From: Parapristionchus giblindavisi | Taxonomy: Eukaryota; Nematoda; Chromadorea; Rhabditida; Diplogasteridae | NCBI GenBank assembly: GCA_943737045.1 | Contig: CALSFV010000273.1 | Location: 299,501-363,500, forward strand | Direction of reading: 5' to 3' | Length of the DNA: 64,000 nt | In this document: piece by piece, positions 56,151 to 64,000 of the stretch | Layout: every line of letters begins with the position of its first letter | How positions within the stretch are numbered: the first letter of the stretch is position 1 | The notes under the pieces: model-generated | Told to the model about the DNA's origin: nothing | The model's database searches: none | Seen by the model: only the letters and a program-made list of their open reading frames with translations | Translations under genes and position numbers: made by a program

Positions 56151-56709
56151 CTGTCGAGTGATAGTGTACGGCTGTTTATTATAGCATGGATAGGTAATTT
56201 TGGTATTAGTTCCTCACCTATAGCACTCTCAGCGCACTATTTTAGTCGATAATAGGAATATTCCAGATCACTCACTATTTCCTCCTAGTACTTCTTATCG
56301 ATCCATTTACCGTATGTCGTTCTAACCGTATCCATCTCCCCATCGTCCCCATTGTCCCACCTCTGTCTTACGGTACCGTAACCCGCTTTGACCGTTGGTG
56401 GGGTGCTCCCGGTTGCGAGCAATTTACATGGCTCACCGGGTTTACTCTATGTACGGCTGGGTATGGTGTCGTGGATAGATTAGTGTAGTATTTCGTATTT
56501 TTTGTATGAGTATCATGTATTAGCTCTTGTCCTCTACCGTCGATATATTTCTTACCGTTGCCCTGCGTTCTCTTTTCATCACACCACCAGGTTCAGTTTT
56601 TAAGTTGCTCTTTGATCTTTGATCTTTATTACATCGTCCTTCATCCTTCTTTCATCTTTAAATGCAGAGTGTTTTTCAGATCCTTCCACCATTCTTGATC
56701 GATTGATTA

Positions 56710-56836
56710 TCCAGGAATGTTGGCAAACCGTTTGCCGGCAAACGTGACGTCACAACCATAGGCGTAGGTGTTCGCCAGAGACCCTCCCGCTTGTGACGTC
56801 ACGTTTGCCGGCAAACGGTTTGCCAACGTTCATGGA
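56710..56836. mobile_element. Short palindromic MITE, TA target duplication, copy 2
   Basis: Same family as 4086-4217: TTGGCAAACCGTTTGCCGGC and GTGACGTCAC in both arms, TA on both flanks. Confidence 0.8.
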
Positions 56837-57065
56837 TACGGCCTCTACTATACCGCTTGATCAACGACTCCTCGATTATCAATGGCCAAGAAAGCAGACG
56901 TCCTTCCCTAATGGAGATGGTCTACTCAGAAAGGTACATCACTCTCCGGCCATAACGAATTCAAAAATGCATAAAGATGCGTAGAGTAAAGTTGTCCACT
57001 TTAGATTTCGGAAATATGATATCGTTGTCAACTGTAAAAGCTATGATTCTATGATATTCTCTCCT

Positions 57066-57595
57066 TTTACAGGTTGACTCTTGTCATCGTCGTTGATGAG
57101 CTTCTCTAACGGGATCTGGAGGCGACATCGTCATCGTCGTTGATGAGCTTCTCTAACGGGATCTGGAGGCTCTTCGTCATCGTCGTTGATGAGCTTCTCT
57201 AACTGGATCTGGAGACTCTTCGTCATCGTCGTTGATGAGCTTCTCTAACGGGATCTGGAGGCGACATCGTCATCGTCGTTGATGAGCTTCTCTAATGGGA
57301 TCTGTAGGCGACATCGTCATCGTCGTTGATGAGCTTCTCTAACGGGATCTGGAGGCTCTTCGTCATCGTCGTTGATGAGCTTCTCTAACGGGATCTGGAG
57401 GCTCTTCGTCATCGTCGTTGATGAGCTTCTCTAACGGGATCTGGAGGCTCTTCGTCATCGTCGTTGATGAGCTTCTCTAACGGGATCTGGAGGCTCTTCG
57501 TCATCGTCGTTGATGAGCTTCTATAACGGGATCTGGAGACTCTTCGTCATCGTCGTTGATGAGCTTCTCTAACGGGATCTGGAGGCGACATCGAT
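57066..57595. repeat. 46-bp minisatellite, about 11 copies
   Basis: The unit contains GTCATCGTCGTTGATGAGCT followed by TCTCTAACGGGATCTGGAGG and a variable CTCTTC or CGACATC joint. Copies are almost identical. A period of 46 is not a multiple of three and the frame meets stops, so it is not a protein repeat. Confidence 0.92.
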
Positions 57596-57599
57596 CTCT

Positions 57600-58700
57600 T
57601 CGCCACTGGAGTGAAGTCTACTACTACACTACTAGTCTGTATCGTTGCTTGCAATGAGAATGTTGTCCTTGGTTATTGAATAATTTTTCATTGTTTAGAA
57701 CGAATCGCGTCATCAGCTTTGAGATCGTCTGAGGAAGCCTGTCATCGTCGGGAGAGATGGAGAATACACTGGCAGGACGTCTGAAGGCGGATGGGCCTCA
57801 CTCACACTCTGCTCACCAATTTGAATAAAGATTTTGGGGTTTTTGATGTATTAAATTAATATTATTAATCGATGTACAAGAATAAGTATGCATGCACTTT
57901 AAATATAAATTTTTTGATTAAATAAGTTAACTAGCAATGTGCCTTATGGTGTTTCGGCCGCTACGTCTAGACACCATAAAGCGTTGCCTGGTGTCGCGGC
58001 CATCTTCAGTAGACAGCACCAGGTCTTTCTAGAACCTTTATAAAACTAGATTTTAATATGAAAGTGTAAAATTGTTTTAATTCTACAACTAAACTATTAA
58101 ATCAAGGAAAACTACTTAATTAGTTAGGCTAAAGTACTATTAAACAACATGTAAAGCGAACTAAGTATGAATTACTAAAATTGACAAAAGATGAATACAA
58201 TATAATCAACGGAATTGGTATTAAAATGAACCCTTTCTTTGAACAGATGTTGTCTTGTTGATGAGTAAAGATGAGTAGATGAGTGAAGAGTCCCATCATT
58301 CGTCCCGTCTGACCTCTTTTCCTTTGGCGAACTAGCAGAGTGACGATTAATAACTAGCAGAGTGACGATTGATTAGCGTGGGGTTGGTGTATTTATACGC
58401 AATTGTTGGACCTATACAAACTACAAATCTCTGTCTAATAGGTCAAGAGAAGAGAAGAGGTCATTGACTATGGGTAGATGGATGGTATATCAGTCTTGTG
58501 TTCAAGAGATAGACTGTTGCATTGACTAATTGTAAAGATCAAGGATCATCATATATATTATCTTTTCAATAAACTATGACATAATAACCCTTTATTCGTT
58601 GCATATTTAATTGATATACAAGGATTATTACCAATTGTTTTGAATATTCTGCTATGAATTTGAAATAATGGATAATTAAGATTTTAAAATGTTACTATAA
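57600..58700. other. Intergenic stretch, no gene seen
   Basis: The block at about 57935-58030 has GTGTTTCGGCCGC...GCGGCCATCTTCAG, which on the minus strand resembles a degenerate hammerhead core (see rejected items). Nothing else is supported. Confidence 0.4.
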
Positions 58701-59063
58701 TGGCTCGTTAAAAAATAGGGGAAATCCGAAATCGGCGACTTTCCACCCGTTAAAAGAGTACCCGGAAAGTCGAAAATGGAAACACGAAATTTGAATTCGC
58801 GCGCGCGCAAAGCGGTGCGGGAATTCAAATTCCGACTTTCCGACAGCGAATTTCCGTGGAAAAATTCGTTTTTTTAGCGAGCAGGAAGTTGAAGTAAAAT
58901 GTAACTGCTAAAAACCGATGACGGAAAGTCGGAATTTAAATTCCCGCACCTCTTTGAGCGCGCGCGAATTCAAATTTCGTGTTTCCATTTCCGACTTTCC
59001 GGGTACTTTTTTAACGGGTGGAAAGTCGCCGATTTCGGTTTTCCGCTATTTTTTAACGAGCCA
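58701..59063. mobile_element. PIF/Harbinger-like MITE, TAA target duplication
   Basis: Ends TGGCTCGTTAAAAAATAG and its complement are flanked by TAA (58698-58700, 59064-59066). Arms of about 150 bases include GACTTTCC and GGAAAGTC blocks and GCGCGCGC runs. A 3-bp TAA duplication fits PIF/Harbinger, but no transposase is present. Confidence 0.75.
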
Positions 59064-59208
59064 TAAGCTGTTTTGCTCTATCAATGAAGCTTTTATACTC
59101 GGTACTGTTTCGATATATTCGAAGTATTTCCCCATGTAGAGTATTTAGTCCTATTCTTAATGGTATACATGAGTTATAATGGGGATATCTGATTACCGTA
59201 TGCAAGCG

Positions 59209-59254
59209 GTGTCCAAGCCCGCGAAGTTAAATGGGCGGAGTCAGAATCACTACG
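59209..59254 (+). repeat. Fragment of the SINE-like repeat (5' block)
   Basis: GGTGTCCAAGCCCGCGAAGT followed by TAAATGGGCGGAG matches the block at 2158-2205 and 49960-50000. The tRNA-like part is absent. Confidence 0.6.
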
Positions 59255-59642
59255 TAGCGCGATTAAGCAGAATCGGCGGAGCTACATATCAGTGGGCTTT
59301 ACAGAGTTTATGAAAAGTTTACACCAAGGGAATATCAGGTCGGAGAATCACCGACGATTACTGCAGTATTTCAAATCTACAAAAATTGAGAAAGCTACAA
59401 AAGTATAGATTTGCTGGCAAAATGTGCTTGAATGATTGAATGAATGAAAAAATGATATGAAAAAAATGATAAAAAAATAATATGAGAATGCATTAATAGT
59501 CTAGACAGATATTTAAATATAATTAAAATGAGAATGATTCCGCATAATCTCTCACATAACATGTTTATGAAAAATGAAGTCATTGTCTTCAAAAATCATC
59601 GTCTTCATTTCATTCTCCATTCATTTCTTATCTCTGTTCTAC

Positions 59643-60004
59643 TGAAGAGCAGTCGTCTCCCTTCTCTCGAGAAGATCTCTAACAATAAGGTGAGTGATGT
59701 GGTGTGGTGGTGTTACCGTAGTCTCACTTCAGCGATCTGTGAGCAAAGAGCGTGTAAAGAAGGAGAAGGGAACGAAGGCGATTAAGACCGCAAGCACACT
59801 GCCAAGCGCACGCTCAGAGTAAGTTCTAAGGAAGTTCCCAAACTGATTTGAAACCACGCTCTCGCGAGCGAGAGAGTGCAGCCAGAGCGTAGGATCGCTT
59901 AAACATGTCTTGGTTTCAGGCGAAGAGGCAAGCGGCATCCCTGGGACGCGAAGAGAAGAATGAGGGTGAAAGTCAACATTAGGAGAGTGGAGTGGATTGT
60001 CTAA
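59643..60004 (+). CDS. 3' exons of a small basic-protein gene
   Basis: Three exons join in phase: one ending at 59689 (...LPSLEKISNNK), 59733-59818 (RSVSKERVKKEKGTKAIK...), and 59920-60004 (RRGKRHPWDAKRRMRVKV...VEWIV, then TAA). Donors are GTGAGT and GTAAGT; acceptors CTTCAG and TTTCAG. The product is rich in K and R, as in small nucleic-acid-binding or ribosomal proteins, but I recognise no family. The start is not resolved; the open frame upstream to 59528 does not look coding. Confidence 0.45.
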
Positions 60005-60152
60005 ACTGAGACTTATTCAATGACGAAAACCAAATAAATGTCTTTGTTTTGTGATATGGACATGTTCGACATCAGACAATGGTGGAAATGAAAAACATAG
60101 ATATGATTAAAATATGATTGAAAACAAACAATGGAAATCGTGCAAAAAGAGT

Positions 60153-61707
60153 TGCCCATGGCTGGAATCGAACCAGCGTCGCCACGGCCACAACGTGGAG
60201 TACTAACGGCAGTATGACATTTTGGAACTGCCGTTTTGGAATGAAGACGTTTTGGAGCCGGACGAATAGGAACGATGACGAATTAGAACGAGACATTTTG
60301 GAACTCTCCCGTTTTGGAACTACCCCATTTTGGAACCGGGACATTTTGGAACCGGGACATTTTGGAACTCGGCCGTTTTGGAACCGGGGACATTTTGGAA
60401 CCGGGACATTTTGGAACTCGGCCGTTTTGGAACCGGGACATTTTGGAACTCGGCCGTTTTGGAATCGGGACATTTTGGAACTCGGCCGTTTTGGAACCAG
60501 GGACATTTTGGAACTCGGCCGTTTTGGAACCGGGGACATTTTGGAACTCGGCCGTTTTGGAATCGGGACATTTTGGAACTCGGCCGTTTTGGAACCAGGG
60601 ACATTTTGGAACTCGGACGTTTTGGAACCGGGGACATTTTGGAACCGGGACATTTTGGAACTCGGCCGTTTTGGAACCGGGGACATTTTGGAACTCGGCC
60701 GTTTTGGAACCGGGACATTTTCGAACCGGGATATTTTGGAACTTGATCTTTTTGTAACAAACACATCCATGGAACTAATTTTTATGCTTTTTTTGCACAT
60801 TTTCGTAATAGTATCAAAGCTATGATCTAAATGTTGCAACATTTTCGTCGTTCTTCCTAGTTAATCAATATATATTATTCACAGTATATCGTAACTTTCT
60901 CTTGTCCAAGAAACGAAAACTATTATTAATATTTAAAAAAAGTGTTGTTTATTGTTTATTGTTCACAAAAAAACACAACTTGTCGAACTGATTGTTTCAT
61001 GTTTGACGAGCTCTAGTGCAATTTTTATCAGATGAAGAATCAAAAATTGCTATGGCTATCCAGATGCTCATTATCGATCCCTCATATAGACTTGGTTTCC
61101 CGGTCCCAAAGCGAATTCAGCTTAGAGAGACTAGGATCATCGGAGCACTTTCTAATCTGGCGTGTCTTGTTGGCTTACAGTTCCTCGACTATATCGCTGT
61201 CACTGTTGGAAAATACTGATCAATGCTCATTCATTGTCGTTTTGTTTGTTTTGTTACCTGTTATATTTTCCATTTGTTATTCGAAAGAAGAGTTATAAAA
61301 AATAATTATAAATCTTGTGTGAAATCAATAGGACTGGTCAAAAAAGTTCCAAAATGCCGCGGTTCCAAAACGGTCGAGTTCCAAAATGTCCCGGTTCCAA
61401 AATGTCCCGGTTCCAAAACGGCCGAGTTCCAAAATGTCCAGGTTCCAAAATGTCCCCGGTTCCAAAACGGCCGAGTTCCAAAATGTCCCGGTTCCAAAAC
61501 GGCCGAGTTCCAAAATGTCCCAGTTCCAATACGGCCGAGTTCCAATATGTCCCAGTTCTAAAATGTCTAGTTCCATAACGGCATGGTTCCTATTCAGCGT
61601 AGTTCCAAAACGTCTTGTTCCTATTCGTCCGGTTCCAAAACGTCTTCATTCCAAAACGGCAGTTCCAAAATGTCATACTGCCGTACTAACCACTATACTA
61701 CATGGGC
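60153..61707 (-). pseudogene. tRNA-His (GTG) gene interrupted by a transposon
   Basis: On the minus strand the 5' part is 61707-61691 (acceptor GCCCATG, then TAGTATAGTG and GTTAGTAC) and the 3' part is 60207-60153 (anticodon stem-loop ACGTTGTGGCCGT, T arm CTGGTTCGATTCCAG, acceptor CATGGGC and A). The acceptor halves pair over 7 bases and the total without insert is 72 bases. GTACTAAC is present on both sides of the insert as its 8-bp target duplication. The break lies in the D arm, within the A box, so transcription and folding should be lost. Confidence 0.85.
60208..61682. mobile_element. Foldback element FB-I inside tRNA-His, 8-bp target duplication
   Basis: Ends GGCAGTATGACATTTTGG and the exact complement are flanked by GTACTAAC (60200-60207, 61683-61690). 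Each arm is an array of GACATTTTGGAAC and GGCCGTTTTGGAAC units, longer on the left (about 500 bases) than on the right (about 330). Frames on both strands through the array (up to 256 codons) come from this periodicity and are not genes. The loop (60760-61330) has no convincing frame. Confidence 0.88.
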
Positions 61708-62440
61708 CATCAGCTGACATCTTTAGAGTCGTTCAAGAATGACACTGAAGATGATTCACCTTTGACGGGTATTTTTAACGACTGTGAAAGCAACAAATAT
61801 CGCCAAAATTATATTTTAACGCTGCTGCCATTTTTATTTGATAATAGGGTATTCGAGCATCACTGGCGAGTTGTGAAGAAAAATGTAGATAATACACTGT
61901 GAACGCTGTAGGGAGTCGTGTGTAATGATAGATGTCTCCAAAATTCGACAAAGAATGCACAATGGCAGTACTTCTGAAAGTATGACTCTACAGTATGCTA
62001 GAGTATACCAATTTTTTATTTTTCAGATTATTATTTTTCACTTTTATCCTACATGAATTCAAGCACATTCACACTAAAAAAACTTACAAAATACATAATT
62101 AAGTACGTGGGAAAAAACGCTAAAAAAATCTTCACTTTGTGAAGTTTTGACACAAATTCTCACAAATCGTGTTGAAGTTATAACACTTTTCAATTCGAGC
62201 TGTGAAAACAAACTCGGATCATTTTTATTAAATACGCTGTGGAAACCCACGTTCTAAGAGAGCACTAGAGAAAATTCAATCATCGTTTACCTAGTCACTT
62301 CTCTGAAAACTTTATACTGTTTCTAGTATCATCCTCAAAATATTGTAAAGTTGTATTCGACAAGTTCTACATAAGCATAGCATATTATCGAAACTCATAT
62401 TTCAATAGTTTACAAATACTATGTTCTCATCATGTTCATT
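61708..62440. other. Intergenic stretch, no gene seen
   Basis: AT-rich; short frames only. Confidence 0.4.
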
Positions 62441-62454
62441 TTCTCCTATTGCTA

Positions 62455-62500
62455 TTTGAAATCCCTTTTATTTATTTATTTTAAAATATTTTATTTTATT

Positions 62501-62547
<47 letters not shown>

Positions 62548-62565
62548 TTATTTATTTATTTATTC
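62455..62565. repeat. TTTA microsatellite
   Basis: TTTATTTATTTATT run of about 110 bases with small interruptions. Confidence 0.9.
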
Positions 62566-63179
62566 GAACAAGTACACTGGCATTTTTCATAAACTCTTTA
62601 TGTTGCGAGCGATCATATAACAAAATAGGTGATTTACATATTTCAATACTTGGAAAACCAGTTTTCCCTTAAAATATTTTCCGGTTGACTGTGCATACGT
62701 CCACTCATTAATACCTTATCTCATAGTAGCAGTGAAAGGAGAGTTGATGTCGTTGAAATGAAGGATAAATAGAAGAGGGCCGATGCAACTTCCCTGAGGG
62801 TCATCAGAAGTGACAGCAGCTGGAGGGGATAGATTGTGATCATATTGAAATCCTGATCTTTGCTGAGATTAGAGACATAGAAATTTCTGATTATTGTTGA
62901 GACTGTGAAACTTATTGATAATAATGTTATATTCATCGCTTATTACAGAGACCTTTGCAAGTATGCAAATTGGTCCAAAATCATTGAACTCTCGTTATGG
63001 TCATTTCATTCTCACCTCCCCGCTTTCTGCCGGGCGGTTTCTTACTCGCATCACTAACCCACTGTTCCCTTACTCGTTTATACTCGACTGACCTACCGTA
63101 TACCGTAACCTACACCCCCCAACCACCGTATACCGTAACCTACACCTCCATCTACTGTAATCCTCTACTAACTCCTGTC

Positions 63180-64000
63180 ATGGGTATAATCGCGTCGAAA
63201 GAGGAGAATCGCTACGTTCGAGTGAGTTTGGGGGGAGAAGTGGGCGGGGCTATTACACTTAAATTACATGATCGTGTGCAACTTCGTGACGGGCTGAAAC
63301 CACTGCTGACACCGCATATCGCCACGGCGGGAAACGGTCGTAATGTGTTCTTGCTTGGAGACAAGAAGGTTTATTTTAAAACGCTTTTTGGCTTTAAAGG
63401 AACATCCCGAGCTAATGTGAATTTCTCCTCTCTGGCCTTTGCTCTCTTTCTCTTTTTCTATGGTAAGTGTTGCCAGAGGCTGAAACATAGCATTTTTTTA
63501 ATATTTATCCTCCACCTACAGTCTTGGCGTCACGTTTCGTGACACACGGTTTGCCAACGTTCATGCAAACTGAGAGGAGAGTAAAATTAGCTCGGGTGTG
63601 CTTTTATAAGACCATTAAGTTCAATATAAAACTAAGGCCAGCGTGACATTTCTCTCATAGCTGCGACTGGGTGTTCCTTGTAATATGGGAGAATGTATGT
63701 GGTTTTCAAAAGATCGGAAAAGAAAAGCAAACGTAACGAGATAGTATGTAAAATAATGCGAGTTTTCTCTAATTAGCAAATTACCGTATAAAATCAGGCC
63801 CGTATGCTCCCCTTCGGTGGTGAGGTCATAACTTTCACACTGGACTGCGTTGATCTACTACGAAATGTGTAAGTGTACCGTATGCCTTAATTCGATCGTG
63901 AACTGACTATATTATAGTCGCAATCGCATCGAAGAGGTGGGCGACTTCTTCGATTTCGGAATCCTCGTCGGCTTCTACGCACTCGACGAACGCAACCTTG
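63180..64000 (+). CDS. 5' exons of a gene leaving the window; possible N-myristoylation
   Basis: Exons 63180-63221, 63798-63868 and 63918-64000 (continuing) join in phase. The start MGIIASKEENRYVR has Gly at position 2 and Ser at position 6, the pattern read by N-myristoyltransferase, so membrane association is possible (inference). It continues MLPFGGEVITFTLDCVDLL and RIEEVGDFFDFGILVGFYA. Donors are GTGAGT and GTAAGT. Intron 1 holds a copy of the dispersed GAGCTAAT repeat and half of the palindromic MITE at 63527-63568. Upstream (62570-63179) I see no gene, only TACCGTA words near 63090-63140. Family not recognised. Confidence 0.6.

Noticed and set aside
57935..58030. A fourth hammerhead ribozyme (minus strand CTGAAGA...GGCCGC...GCGGCC-GAAAC)
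   Set aside because: The core words and stem II are there, but I found no matching stem I or stem III with a cleavage triplet. It may be a relic of another Penelope-type unit.
60072..60842. Several frames of 140-256 codons on both strands with repeated NVPVPKRPSSKMS-like or FGTGTFWNSAVLEP-like units
   Set aside because: All come from translating the short-word arrays in the arms of FB-I; they occur in multiple frames and both strands and have no splice or codon support. The same holds for 61306-61742.

Overview
This is a eukaryotic, animal-type window, most likely from a free-living nematode of the rhabditid/diplogastrid kind. The reasons are small exons separated by short introns ending in TTTCAG or TTGCAG, splice-acceptor sequences lying 5 to 11 bases upstream of start codons with no obvious upstream exon (as for spliced-leader trans-splicing), introns full of TACCGTA / CTACAGTAATC words, and a broken tRNA-His gene. 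I do not assign a species. Splicing was read by eye from donor and acceptor sites and reading-frame phase, so gene models are inferences. None of the host proteins was recognised.

Host genes, all on the + strand: the 3' end of a gene (2652-3200); gene A, a 21-exon coiled-coil/acidic protein of 622 residues (4870-13081); gene B, a 13-exon basic and Pro/Ala-rich protein of 458 residues (18552-22783); gene C, a gene of at least 12 exons spread over 19 kb (29356-48589) with a cysteine cluster near its N-terminus; a small basic-protein gene end (about 59643-60004); and the first exons of a gene that leaves the window (63180-64000). A decayed tandem duplication lies at 15.65-18.36 kb. The stretch 22.8-26.5 kb has no convincing gene.

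Mobile DNA dominates the rest. The centrepiece is a 6.07-kb Penelope-like retroelement insertion (32133-38200) in an intron of gene C. It has a 12-bp target-site duplication. It contains one full-length unit on the minus strand with an intact 886-residue reverse transcriptase + GIY-YIG endonuclease, a tandem 3' fragment, and a head-to-head, 5'-truncated second copy on the plus strand. Three copies of a minimal hammerhead ribozyme lie in the unit ends. Around it is a set of non-autonomous DNA transposons, many of them long foldback elements, with TA, TAA, TGA or 8-bp target duplications. One sits inside another, one carries tRNA-like Pol III boxes in both arms, and one is inserted inside the tRNA-His gene. 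There are also LINE fragments (CR1/Jockey-like, RTE-like), tRNA-derived SINE-like repeats and several minisatellites, including a 1.1-kb TACCGTA array (55.0-56.15 kb) and a 46-bp array (57.07-57.6 kb).

The genes do not form a recognisable pathway. The main story is compact host genes whose introns have been expanded by successive and nested transposon insertions, most strongly in gene C.
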